A stretch of 64,000 nt of DNA, from assembly GCF_958295425.1 (NCBI RefSeq), contig NC_081138.1:2371001-2435000 (forward strand). The letters are read 5' to 3'. Under the pieces are notes generated by a model that worked only from the letters and a program-made list of their open reading frames with translations, ran no database searches and was not told the origin of the DNA. Below, piece by piece: positions 10,586-23,300 of the stretch. Every line of letters begins with the position of its first letter. The stretch's first letter is position 1. The position numbers and the translations under genes were made by a program. The stretch comes from Solea solea (Eukaryota; Chordata; Actinopteri; Pleuronectiformes; Soleidae).

Positions 10586-12680
10586 AATGATGTCACAAGA
10601 GTCATTTTATTTTGAGCAAAAGAAATATTCTCACCCATCAAAGAAGAACACACACACAGAGAGAGAGACACACACACACACACACGACGGATTTAGAAAT
10701 ATGACTTAAACCAGAACAGATGGCCCTTAAAAGTAAAACACAGTAATTCAATCTGGCTAATGGGAGGAAAGCCACAAACGGCTCCATTCTCATTTCTTTG
10801 ACTCAGAAACTCGGCTGAACTGCTTCTCCGGCTTTGATGCTCAACCCCTCTATCATAGTGTGTTTCTGTGTTCCCCATGCATATTATAAGACATTTAAAA
10901 GGAAAACAGTGTATATTTACTCGACATGCATCACCATGTGCGCAGACAGAAGCCATTAGTGCCTAGACACTGGGGGGAAGGGGGGGGGGGGGGTATATTG
11001 TAATTGATTGCTACAAAAGATTACCCTCTCAAAAAGCATCAAGCTTCTTCGAAACTGCGTTTGACGCCTTAAAGGGCCGCGGAAGGCTCCGTCGGCGTCG
11101 CACATCCACGCCGGCGTGCGAAACAATTACCGTGCACTTCTGTTGTGATCTTTGTCCCCCACTCTGGTTCCTCCCGTGCACGAACAACCCGCTCGCCGGC
11201 CGCGCGGACAATCATGTTTTTGCAATTACGACTAAAACGATGTCGTTAAAAAAAAAAAAAAAAACAATAATGAAGAGCCGTTGGGGAAAAAGTTGTCGCC
11301 GCATATGTCGCCTCCGAGAACAGGGTGCAGGGGATGTTTTCCGCCGGAGTTTTGCGAAGGCTGAGCGAACCGTGGCACAACAAAACATCACCCGGCCTTG
11401 AAGTGATGTAATTACATTCACTGTCACTCACTGTGCGTTTATGAGAACCCCTCCAGTAACACAGGGTTGTTTACCAAACTCAATGCAGATTTTTAACTAC
11501 ATACAACAGACTCCGACGGCACTACAGTAGCTGATTTGAAGGGAAACACATCTGTGTTGATCCAGGATAAATAATGTGTGTGTGTGTGTGTGTGTGAAGG
11601 GGGTGGTACTGAATCTACAATTCCCAACTAGCAGAAAATTGGTTTGTGTAGAGCAGCAATATCGCTTGGACACTTCTACTCGGTGTTTGGAGGAAATATA
11701 TTAACCTGCCGGGCTGTGTGCACAAACTTTTCAACCACACCGTTGACAGGTTTTATGAGCCTAATGCACTTTGTGATGTATAGCATAATAACGCCGTCCA
11801 TGTCTGTAGGGCCTTACTCTTAATATCGGCTGCCGAGTGGATCAAGGCAAAAATTATTGTAATGAGACTAAATCTCCATACAACAGCAAAATGAGTTCAT
11901 TACTCTAAGTTATATTGGTGAAGTAACCAAAAGAAATTGATGGTTTTATTAAGCCGGAATTGAATTTCCGTCATAAACAGAATTAGGCGAGCATGCACGG
12001 AGCAAAATGCAATGACAATTACATTAGCGCTATCTAAAAGGTTATCAGAGTGGCCACTGCTCCTTCTTATTCATAGTTTTCCAACAGAGATACTGTTTAC
12101 GCTCTAATTTCCCAGACTGGGCTCAGGCTGATTGAAATGTGTGCAGCTGCCAGTGCAGTGCTGCAGAAACCCAGGTGCAAATGGCTGCTTAATTCCAGTC
12201 TTGTGTTTTAGGTCTTAACACTGGAGGTGAGCTATGACGCAACAATAACCGATACTAAAACACCTCACATGCCTTTTTACACCGCAGTCTACAGTCGTGT
12301 GCACACCTCTCGAGATTTAGAATTCATTTATGTTGCAAGTTACAGTTCGTTTCTGGTGAAAATTGAAAGAAAAAACATACATTTAAAAACAAAAAGGACT
12401 TAAATGAGCTGAGAGGATTCATTATGTTTATTTTAATTGCACCAGATATCAAAAAGTAAACAAGTGAAGTAAACAGAGCCGTGTTACAGGCAGCGTAGAT
12501 TCTGGTCATGACAAATATTCACATATACACGAGATAATAATGTTGTCTTAGACGTTTGTGGTTTTACACAAACTATTTTAGCTTTCATATTTTTAAGTCA
12601 TTTACACCGAAATATGTTTTTGTTTCTTCAAATATGATAATATCCTTTGAGGGAAGTCCCTCATTTTAAACAACCTCTGG
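10586..12680. other. Intergenic DNA, possible conserved noncoding part
   Basis: It contains CA tracts (10650-10685), a G-run (10977-10993) and (TG)11 at 11575-11596. The stretch 11850-12200 (TAAAAGGTTATCAGAGTGGC and around) has the AT-rich, homeodomain-site-like look of vertebrate noncoding enhancers. That is impression, not proof. Confidence 0.35.
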
Positions 12681-12686
12681 AAACCT

Positions 12687-12775
12687 GGTGGTTTTCAAAC
12701 TGTGGTTCGTGTACCACCAGTGGTACGTGAGCTTCCTCTGGCGGTACCTGGAGGAAAATCTGAAATATTTTAACG
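12687..12775. mobile_element. Fragment of a fish MITE (TGTACCACCAGTGGTACG core)
   Basis: GGTTTTCAAACTGTGGTTCG and ACCACCAGTGGTACGTGAGC with AGGAAAATCTGAAATATTTT match a widespread fish element I recognise. Only part is present. Confidence 0.4.
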
Positions 12776-13839
12776 GTGGTGATAACGGTGTTAGTTTGAG
12801 TGATCGCTATTTTCTCTTTTACACCAGATTCACACGTATGTAGCAGGAGATTCAAGTGAATTGATTCTCATTCACTTCGTATTGAGCTGCGTAAAACCTT
12901 TGCCCAACTGCATTGTGGGTCCGTTACATCAGTTTGCGTCAACTTTCCAAGTCTACGCCAAACAAGACATGTTTATACTATTATACCAACACAGGCACAA
13001 GCCAATCAAATCATGTGAAGGAGTTTAGCTCAAACAGAGCTCACCATCACTTTAGCGACGTTAGCAACTCATCCCAGAAAAGGGGGGAAACAGACCTTTT
13101 TGAGAGGATGCTACCTGCAGAGGAAATGCTTCGCACGATAATGCGTCATTACGATGCATTTGTTGCTCGTTTGTTGTGTGTTCAGATGTTAAATCTACAA
13201 AATAAAATATAAAAAAACATGTTTAAATCGGGGGGAATCGCATATTAAGAGCAAGTAAGTGGATTCTGAAGCTGCTAAAGTCCATATGTTATTTAGCAAT
13301 TAGACAACGCGTCTGTAGTCATTCCTCCCAAGGTTACCATCTCCCTCAGTAGCCTGCTGTAGTCTCCAGCTGTCCACTGAGGACTGCTTCAGTGCATCCT
13401 CTAAATCAGCTGATTATGCTATCTATCAAGCCCAGCTGTCACTGCCCATTTAAACCTTTGTCAAGTCCTCCATGCAATGCAGCCTGCAGTAAACCAAGTA
13501 ATTGCACTTTTGTAATCCAATACCTGAACATCACTTGTCCTGTTTGTTTCCAAAACAGATAAGCGGGATGTTGTTTTAAAAAAAGAGGAATATTTGGGGG
13601 GGGATTGTGTTCCTGGTGACAAATTGGATGGAAAAGAGCATTGTTATGTTGTTTTTTGTGTCATAGCTACAGCTAAAAGAAGGAAAACCAGTTGGTTTTT
13701 TTCATTCTTTTTTTTCTCTCTCTCTCCCTCTCTTTTTTTTTTGTTTCCTTGTTGCCAAGCACAAACAGGATGCTGGCAGCTACAAAGATTCAATTATAAA
13801 AAAAGTACAGAAAATAATTAGAAAAAATAATAGCACTTG

Positions 13840-14170
13840 AAAAAAATTGCCCCTCCAGAAATTGCGCATAACAATAAATCCGTTAATTAGCTCATTAATA
13901 TTCAATTGGGGTCAGTGGACTTAATGGAACCTTTTTCATGGGCCAAGGAAATGTTTAACACTCAGTTTTTCCCTGTGCCTGTTCTCATTATCAACGATGC
14001 ACAGGCAGCCCTTATCAGTCCTCCAGATGGTGAGGAACAATGCAGCGCCATTATCGTCTCGCAGCAGCATGTGTGCCTTGTAACTGGTGTGTGCCTGGGA
14101 CAGTGAAGTATAGATACTGAGGCATTTAGTGTAATTGATATGTGGTATATATCATATTGTTTAGGCCTGT
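13840..14170. other. Candidate conserved noncoding element
   Basis: Non-repetitive sequence has paired TAATTAG/ATTAAT motifs (13883-13905) and a balanced composition, between a T-rich tract and a G-run region. An open frame at 13906-14106 matches no known protein. Lies about 14 kb upstream of ric3, toward where LMO1 sits in human. Confidence 0.25.
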
Positions 14171-14687
14171 TTGTTTGCTCCGCTGGTATTTAAGGCGAGG
14201 GGAGAAGGGAAGATTGATTTTTCGCCGCCGCTCCCGCTCTCAACGCGGGTCACAGATAAGTTGTCAACGCAGGTTTTTTTGGGGCCGGTGTAAAATGCAT
14301 CAAGGCTAAACTCTCCCAGACGTGGTGGTGGAGGATTGTTTGGGGGGGGGGAGGGCGGAGGGGGGTGGGGATCATCTCTGCAAACATGAGCCTTCTTGTT
14401 GCCGTAACCATGTGCATGACACAGATGTTTTATTCAACAAGTACAAGGCATGGAAACATGTCCAGGGGAAGTCTTTTTTTTTTTTTTTTTGCATCTCTGT
14501 TGTTTGGCACGCTTCAGATTTGCAAGGAATTCCTTATGTAATACTTATTAGCTTGGATTAAAGGAACGGTTAAACATCTCTGTTTGTTTTAAAAAGGAAT
14601 ATGAGTTATTCCTCAGGTTTATTTTATTAACGAATGTAAAATCCAAACTTTGGTGAGCAATAGACCGTATATCACAATTACTGTCCA

Positions 14688-15228
14688 TAGAGCTGCAACT
14701 AACGATTATTTTCATAATTGATTAATCTGTCGATTATTTTCTTGATTAATCGATGAATCGTTTGGTCCATAAAAAACCACAAAACCTTAAAAAATGTTGA
14801 CCGCTGTTTGTCAGAACCCAGAAATGATGATGTTCACAAATGTTAACATTTTATTCCTACTTATTCTTATAGTTTTTAACTTTGTAATTTTCAAAAAAAA
14901 TTGCTGCCATAAGATTCGTTTGCTGCTACAACATTCGTTACCTTTGTACACTGGAGCGCTGTGACGAAAGAATTTCCCGCAAGGGATTAATAAAGTATAT
15001 TCTATTCTATTCTATTCTATGTCTTGTTTTGTCCACAAACCAAAATGATTCACTTTTAGTGATTTCTTTGTTATCCAGAGCAAAGAAATGAAGAAAACAT
15101 TCACATTTAAGAAGCTTAAACTATCGCAAATCTTGTTTTAATCATGAAAAAAGCTTCAAACCGATTAATCGATTATCAAAATAGTTGTCGATTAATTTAG
15201 TAATCGATTAATCTATTAATTGTTTCAG
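14688..15228. mobile_element. hAT-like MITE, same family, split by a LINE tail
   Basis: The left end TAGAGCTGCAACTAAC is preceded by CTGTCCA, and the same CTGTCCA follows the truncated right end at 15229-15235. The family motif GTTTGGTCCATAAAAAACC and the later GAGCAAAGAAATGAAGAAAA are separated by an unrelated insert (see next entry). Confidence 0.75.
14845..15020 (+). mobile_element. LINE 3' tail inserted in the MITE
   Basis: GTACACTGGAGCGCTGTGAC, then AATTTCCCGCAAGGGATTAA, then a run of ATTCT repeats (about 14998-15020) is the typical 3' end of a CR1/L2-type fish LINE. The 5' limit is approximate. Confidence 0.6.
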
Positions 15229-15235
15229 CTGTCCA

Positions 15236-18200
15236 AATTTTACAAGTTAATGGAAGAGATATTTTTATTTTTAGAGCAGAGGAGGTGGAGGGCTTGACTG
15301 TTTATTAAATGTTACTTTATTTTTCAAGTAATAAGAAATGGTGAAATTGAAAGACAGAGATAGAGGAAGGTTTAGTGAGGATAGAACATTCATTCAGTTT
15401 AAATATCATTTGTTAATTTAACTTTTGCCTTTGAGATTTACAATTCTGAAATGGGATTTCCATTTTTATTGTTTTGTTGGGATCTTTTGTCCGTTTTTCT
15501 GTAAAATAAATAAAATCCAAACTGATTTCTTTGGAACAAAAACTTTAATTATGAATAACAGATTTGAACCTCTTTATCTTGATGACCCTTTGACCATATC
15601 ACCCAGCTTTAGTGGACATTCTATATTCATGTTCTAAGATAATTCTAATATATGCAAAACCTATTATTTAGCCTCTATTCCAGCGTCCATAACACGCAAA
15701 GGATTTCCTCATTTAGCCGTTATCTTTCAGTGTATCAGTGCATCAGCTTGTCATCAGAAAACAGACCAAGAAAAAAGCACTCACGCGTGCACAATTGGCC
15801 AGAAAATGACTGTGTCAAAGTCTACGGTTCGAGCCGGGTTTAATTAATGCAGGTATGATGAAGCTACATCGTCATTATGCGGCTTTTTAAACCTGTGACA
15901 TTTACATTTAGCTGCCGTTGGGTTCTCCCTCTGAAATAATCAAGACGATGAAGAAGAAGAAGAAAAGGGAATTTGAATTTTACACTCCTGTGATTTCCTG
16001 AGCAGAGTAAATAACATAATCTGCTCAGGAAATCTTCCCTCGCTGACAGTCGGAGAGGAAACCGATGCCACTTGTTACAAATATTCGCCCACATTTATTT
16101 CTTTTTTTATCAGCCTTTTTTCATAATGCGGTGGATTAATGCGCCTGAGACGTGACTTTTGTCATTTTTCCATTAACATGCTCCATCTCCTGTATCTGTC
16201 GTATCTGCAATAGTTAAATGTCAAACTTCTGAATCCCAGCATTTCCGATCACATATAGGTTTATTCTCCTCAGTGTTGTCTCGAAATTATATTTTATCTT
16301 TAAAAAAAAGAACACGTTTGTATCGGCACTGGTGCAGAATAAAATGGGAATGGACTGAATTCCACATCTTCTTGACAACCAAGTGAAACTAAAGACGGCG
16401 CAGTATAATAAAAAAAGGCCCTGGTTGAATCTAAACAAACAATGACTCTCACCTGTGTGAGCTAACAGAGCTCAATGGCTGCATGTGCTGAATGTGCTGA
16501 ATGTGCTCAGGCTACCCTGCAAATAGAGGTGATCCTAAATCATGTGCTTAAAGGTCGCAGCTTGAGAGCCCAGGTGTCATGGATAATTCCTACTCAGATA
16601 TCTACAGCCTTCACTAGCTCAACCCAATTCTCTCCCCCGCGTTGCTTTACTTCACCTCTGTCAAACCGGCGAGCTGCCATCCTATTGATCCCCTTACTCC
16701 CCAAGCTCCGAACGCCCACCCCCACCCCCGAGGCCCAGGCGTCGAGGGCAGGCACTGAACCTGCGGGCAGAGGGAAGGCAGACGCTCCCCACTGAGTGCA
16801 ATTGGGATTTGAGAAAGTTAAACACTTCTCAAGCACAAAATTCCAGCATGGACAGCAGAGAGGGGATTGTGTCCTCAGGCCTCCTCGCGCTGCCCTGATC
16901 AGGAGGTCAGTCCCACCACCATCATCATCATCATCATCCTCCTCATCATCCTTCTCGCACACCTTGCACTCTGAAGAAGATCTGGAAAAGGCTCAGACTT
17001 CTCTTATGCTTCAAACGCTGCAGTCAACAGTTTTGGTTGCTGTACTTGAAGCTCATGTAATCATTTTTAAAGTTTGTACTCTCTTGGTTTGAAGAAAAGG
17101 AAGCAGGCAATAGATTTAAAAACAGTTAGGGCACAAGCTCCCCATCTTTTAGTTAATCATGTGACCAGGAGGGCTTTAAAACATAGAGAAAGTTAAATAC
17201 ACTCTCTGTGCCGTTGTGTGGCAACTCCTTTGTCTGGATTTAAAAATATAGATATTTAAGTGGGATGATAGTGTACATATTCCTAATTTGCAGCATGTAC
17301 ATGGAAAAAAAGTCAGTGTGTGAGCAGATATGTAATATAATATATATATTTTGACATAAAATGATAAAAATCTTGGACACAATTATATAAAATCATATTA
17401 ATACATAATAATCGAGAACAGAAAAGAACAGCTTTTTCATTTCCAAGCTATTACTACAGAAAAAAAGATTACCATAAAACTTACTGCCGTCATTGTTACT
17501 TTACTGTATTGTCAAGTGTCACCAAAAAAAAAAAATCTAAACTATAATAAACAGATGGTGCCTCTTAAGCTAATTGAAAAGGACGAGACACAACGAACAG
17601 AGGGCAGGAAAGGACGGAGTGGGCATTCAGTACAAAACCTCCATTACACAGGATGAGACACTAAAAGTTACCAGGACAAAGAACACGACAAGACACAAAT
17701 TGGCCGAGCCGGGGTACGAGTTTACTCAATGTACTCTCCTCCCGTTCTTTTACCCAGTGGTTGTTTGTAACCAGCCCGATAAAAAGATGAGAGTAGACAG
17801 GTCCTCTTCTTCTAATAATCATTTCTGGCAGGCTGTTACGCCGAGAGACGAGACGGGTCAACAGTACGCTCCCGTTGATGTATACAGTCACTGAATACAA
17901 GCGATTACAATCTACGCTTGAAAGACTCCCACTGGACTTTGGTTTCTTGGCGCGCAACCATGTTACCCTCACACTGTGGTGGCTCTCCTGTAACACCACA
18001 ACCTGCAAGAGCAAATGGGCGGGTGGGGGGGGGTAGGTTGGGTTGGGGGTGCATGTAAGGCCATATCACGGCGAAAAAAGAAAAAAAAAAGAGCTGCATG
18101 TTTACAAGAACAAGACAAGCACATCACCTTCAGACAATGCAGTGCTGCCTCCAATCCTGTGCCCCCTTTCACTCGCTACATCCCTCCCCCTTGGGGTTAG

Positions 18201-18380
18201 CAGACCTTCCTTCATGTTCAAAGATTATCTGTTAATCCAAAATGTGCAGGAGCATGAGATGACAGGAAAGGGACCAATACTCCGGGGGGAGAGGGGGGAG
18301 AGCGATGCATGCGTGGCTTTGTTTGTTTGTTGGCTTTCATATTAATCCATTGGAACACAGTGTGTTTCCCCCTCTTTTCC
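15236..18380. other. Intergenic DNA, no gene seen
   Basis: It includes a CAT/CTC trinucleotide tract (16915-16950) that creates spurious Asp- or Ser-rich frames, a near-perfect TGCTGAATG repeat (16484-16505), and G-rich (18017-18050) and A-rich (18075-18090) runs. None of the open frames of 100-122 codons resembles a known protein. Confidence 0.45.
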
Positions 18381-18384
18381 GGGC

Positions 18385-18860
18385 ATGTGTAAATGTTTTA
18401 GACCCATTAAATGGAAGATGAAATTTTCAATGGATAGCATGTTAAAGTATTAATTGTAAAGACCATTATTTGGTGTCCATGAGGCTGAATCAGCTTAGCC
18501 ACTCCATTCCCACATTTGCATACAAAATGCTTTATTTTGGCAATCAATGAAAGTGCTCCACTGTATGTGTGGCTTATCACATGCTTGCAGGAAATGGATT
18601 CCTTAGCCATCTCGTTAAATTCTGTTGATGCAGAACAATTTGAAACATGGCACAGGCAGCAATGACATTTAAAGATGCCTCGGCTTAATTATATTTTGCA
18701 AACATTTGGGCTGTTTGTCCTCGGGCATAAAGTGCCTCCACTACAAAGTTAACTTCTAAATAATTCAAAATGGATCTCTCTGGTTTTTTTTGAGCACCAA
18801 TCATTATCTCCTATTAGTGCTGGTTAAGGGCATTCAAGGTGCCGCCAACACACAGGAGAC
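18385..18860. other. Candidate conserved noncoding element
   Basis: About 480 bp without repeats holds several core sites of the kind clustered in developmental enhancers: ATTTGCATAC (18514-18523), GGCTTAATTA, CAATCAATGAAAG, and AAATGGATTCCTTAGCCATC. It shows no coding potential on either strand. Conservation is suspected from composition only. Confidence 0.3.
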
Positions 18861-19199
18861 ACGCCTCTGTTTGATACTTAAAACGAAGCACACGCATGTG
18901 CAGCGGCAAATTTCACGAGAGGAACTCGACCATTAAAGATGTTGCTAATGATTCCGGGAGGTACTGACGTGCACAGAACACGACATGGAAAAAATACTAA
19001 TGGCGGTTTTACATTATACAACACTGGCCCGGTTACATATTGTTCAGAAACCTGCTTGGGCACCTTGCACCTGCACTTTATGCATCCATGCTGCTTATTA
19101 TTATTCGTTTAATCATATTTTATCTTTACTATTGGTTCTTTGAATATGATGTTATCTGTTGTTGTCCATCTGTCCATCCATAAAATAAAGATACCTTGA

Positions 19200-19620
19200 A
19201 ATTGACGGCTCGACTCTGGGTTTTTTTTGCTTTTCCATCAGGGATAGTTCCAAATACCTGTTGCTTTTTTTGGTACCAGCTCTGGCGAGGTTCCTACTGA
19301 GCTGAGCCGATGCTAAAGTGTGACATCAACAGACTTGCCGGCCACTGATTGGTCAGAGTCATCAGCACGAAGGCCGACACAAGAATCAAACCGAACAATG
19401 CCGAACCGTAGATCAGCTAAAAAGACTTTAGCAATGAGTCCCTTTCCTAAGCACATTGAGGAAGTACGGTGGCCCCTGCATACCAGAAAGGATGTAAACA
19501 CTCTTTCACAACTTTCTCTACTATCCCACTCTTTCTCTGCCGTTTCCTCCTGCTTTGGTTGATGCATCAGGTTTATGTGGGCTGAGCCGGGAGTATAGTT
19601 AGCTCATACCTTTACATGCA
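19200..19620. repeat. Dispersed repeat cluster
   Basis: The segment GGTGGCCCCTGCATACCAGA through AGGATGTAAACA (19469-19501) is the reverse complement of 37198-37245 in tub intron 8, so at least part of this region is an interspersed repeat. GCTTTTCCATCAGGGATAG (19230-19248) and GAGCTGAGCCGATGCTAAAG are also sequences I associate with a fish DNA transposon. Confidence 0.45.
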
Positions 19621-19839
19621 AAAAGCACATCGGTGAAAACTATTCACACGTCATGCCACTGGAGCTCCCAACAATATCGCGATCCGCCACCGTGTTAAAT
19701 GCTTGGACTGTACGTCATTATAACACTTGTTCCGATTGGTTAACACTCAGCTGGACACACTGATTGGTTAGCTGTGAGTTCATCGGAAAAGGACGAAAAA
19801 AACAAGTCCGGTGTGCAAAGGTCTTAAGGCTGCAAAAAC

Positions 19840-20144
19840 TAGGGCTGAACAATTGATTGATTTGCGATATCAGAGGGAATGCTAATCTTTCCATAATTTT
19901 TCTTATATTTAAAAACATTTTAAATGACTACTGCGTGATATTTGTGCAGCTCTGTGAGAAACAAAGATGTCCTCTTCAGTCTGTAGAATAAGACCTGTAT
20001 AGATCAAGACAATAAGTCATCTAAAATTATATTTTGAAGATATACAGTATTGTGCCTCCTGCAATTTGATAATTGTAGTAATAGTAATAAGTAGTAATTT
20101 AAGTAATTCTAGTAATAGTAATTGTATCGATAAATATCTATATG

Positions 20145-20216
<72 letters not shown>

Positions 20217-20295
20217 TTATAGTAACAATTAATCGAAATTTTATTGAAATCGCAATACAGGCCGTATTGCGATTTCGATTAATTTTTCGGCCCTA
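19840..20295. mobile_element. hAT-like MITE with internal TA microsatellite
   Basis: Ends are TAGGGCTGAACAATTGATTG and, inverted, TTAATTTTTCGGCCCTA. The flanks GCAAAAAC (19832-19839) and ACAAAAAC (20296-20303) match at seven of eight bases. The interior carries a TA tract (about 20136-20207) and a short CGCAATAC/GTATTGCG hairpin near the right end. Confidence 0.8.
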
Positions 20296-20303
20296 ACAAA
20301 AAC

Positions 20304-23300
20304 CAACAGTTTTTAAATGAAAGCAATGATACACAGTCATAATCAATAAGCCCTCCTAAATGTTTATACACTGGACATTTATACCTAGAAACTACCCTGT
20401 AGTCACATTAAACAATACAACCAGGAAACAGAAATCGGTTTTTAGCAGAATATACATGTACAGTATGTGACTTGGAACCAACCAACGATAACAAAAACTT
20501 GATTTAAATAATGAGATCATGAGATTTTACACAGGACGGTACAAAACAATTCATCAGTGAATCAAGGACACAATCAGCAGATTAATCGAGGTTAAAAGTA
20601 ATAATAATTGTTGCAGCTTGAAACATTCGAAGCTTCTACAGTTTCTAAGATTTAGTTCCAAAGTTCCAAACTGTCAACAACCGAGTAACCATCGCCTCAC
20701 CGAGCCGGTGGCCTTCAGCATTCTGTGTATCCTTCAGCTCTGTTTGCAGCAACAAACGGTCAGAAACTAATGTTTTAGCTCGAACCGTTCGCATTTGCAA
20801 AACAGTCTAATCACGGAGGAAAACATCGCGTTCGCGCTCTCTACAGCCTAAAGTGTGTACTTTCTTCACGGCAGTCCCTGAAGGCAGCACAAACTCAAAT
20901 AGCACTCCTGTTATGCTGATGGTGTCTGTCCTTCTGATACTAATAAACTAAAGTGTGCCGACTGGCAAGCATACAACTAAAACACAGTCAAGGTCTAGCC
21001 TTTATTATAAAGCCTGTTTCGACTCCATCAATGCGCCTCATTCACGTTTCACACCTGTCTTTTCTTCTATGAATATAGGATTGCAATTTGTGACGGCGTG
21101 TCCTTTGTGACACTCTAAGCCAGGTGCGTCCCCATCAATATCAGCGAAAAGAGGGAAAAAATTAAACCTTCTCAAAACATATACTGTAGGAGTGCATTGA
21201 TTTAATATACTGCCATAAGCCCTTGCTCCTACACTCGACATGCAATTTGGAAATAAATTGACTGATTTAGAGGCATGGGGAGGTGTAGGGGGGGGGGGGA
21301 AGAAACCCTGACGTAAACCTGGTCCGCTGCTATTGAGTAAGGTGACATTGCGCAACAAATCACCTGCATGAATAGAGAAAGAAAACGATTTCTATTTCTA
21401 AAAAGTAATTTTGTTTGGGGAAGGTGCTTTGATTGCCATGTATGTGAATCTATTCCTCACTCGACTCGAGGAGCATGGAACATTTTATGAAAGTCAATGT
21501 TATATTTTGCTGTTAGCATAATAATCAGAAAGGCCAGACTTTCATCCAAAGAAGAACGGAATCTCATTTATTTCCAAATGCATAATAGAAGGCCGACTGC
21601 AGCAGCCCAGCTCTCCTGTGCTTTACGCACAGCTATGCAGGAGCAGAAACAGTTGACTCTTTGCAGCCGCCGCGTCTATTGTGTATTAATTGAGCCCAAT
21701 GAAGAATAATTAAGTCATTAAATGCTTGATAAGAGAAAGGCGGAATAAACAGATAAAAGCAGAGTGCTGGTATTAACACTAATGGTGCAGTGCTGCAGAG
21801 AGACCGGACTCAGGAAGACAAAGAATCAAAAGCGCTGAATGTCATTTCTTAAAAAGAGCTTGTGGCTGTGAAAATGCACATGGTCAAATTTAAAATTTGA
21901 TTCTTCCCAGCTGGATTTTGGGAATGGGAGTGCACCGTGATATTTTCACCACTCTGACATTAGCGGCTTTTATTTTTTTTGGAGTAATTGCACAGCTTGA
22001 TGTGTACTCAGAGGTTTCCATGAGAACAATGAGTCTTATTTCAACAATGTCGCAATTACGGGGGGGAAAATAGAAATACATTTTATGCCAGTTCACAGTC
22101 GAGTTGACTGGAATAATGGGAACAGAACACGGAAACAAGGCGAGAACGGTGAAAAAGGACCAACTGTCTTTAAAATAGCTGCCCATTATGAAAACAATGT
22201 TACAAAACAAGATGTTCAACACCCTCTATGCGTCAAAATACTGCAGCATATCCATATTACTTTACTTTTTTTTTCCCAACATACAGCAGCCATAATCTGT
22301 CCTGGCATCAAATGCTGGTTGGCAGCAATAATCTATAATCTATTCATCCAGAGAAGGTACACAAATGCATATTTGTTTCCTGGGATTAAAAGCTTATGCG
22401 GGGGGGGAGTATGGCATGGCCAATAACAATCATTCATGCCAACGAGGACATAAATTTTCAGCTGTGTGGTGGATAAAGGGTTTTTCATTCAGGGTAACGA
22501 GTGCATAACTCAAAAATTAAGACAATGAAATAGAGACTGAAATGTTAGTAATTGATCAGAAAACCAAAAAGCGTTATTTAAACCAAACCAAATGAAGTTC
22601 ACTTGGTCAGGATGGGTCAATTGTGTGAAGTCGCAGATTTTTAAAAGGTCCAGGGTTTACAAATGTGTGTCATGTGTGCAGAGAGACGTATCCTCGGCTC
22701 CCTCCTCCCTCTTTCACAAACATCAGAACTACAGTGGCCTTTGCACAACACCCTCTCTCTCTCTCTCATGTATCAGATGGGCAGCGCTGATCGAGCTCCC
22801 GATTCAAATGTTGGCGTTGCTGTAGAAACATGGCCGCACAAGGCCTTTACCTTCATTTAAAAAGGCTTATTCTTCAGCTATGACAACCTGATTAGTTTAA
22901 TTTCAAAGTAATTATAGCTTTCTATAAACACACTTGATTATTGGGTTCTAGTTCTGCCAATAAAGCCTCACTGAACTTTTAATTTACTGTCCAAGAAAAG
23001 TTTGAAAAGTGTATAACAAGGTAAATGCTCGCTGATTTTACTGAGGATCAACGCTCATGAGGAACATCTACGCAGGAACAATGCCTTGTTTGTCTCGACA
23101 TTCTTCACTTATCTGAAATCTCCCTGGTGTCAGCCTACAAAAGCACAATGTGGACAAAGATTTTGGAGCGACTTAAGAGGGATAAACCTACAGGTTCGCG
23201 GTGAGAGAGCCTTGGTGGTCCGGGGGTCGTCTATCCCATAATGTCTGCTATTTCTTGTCTGTAGGAGATTCTGGTGTTTTTCACTTCCCCTACACAGAAG

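Noticed and set aside
16475..16962. Overlapping frames with Cys-Ala-Glu and Asp-rich runs
   Set aside because: They come from a short TGCTGAATG repeat and a CAT trinucleotide tract; no conserved domain.
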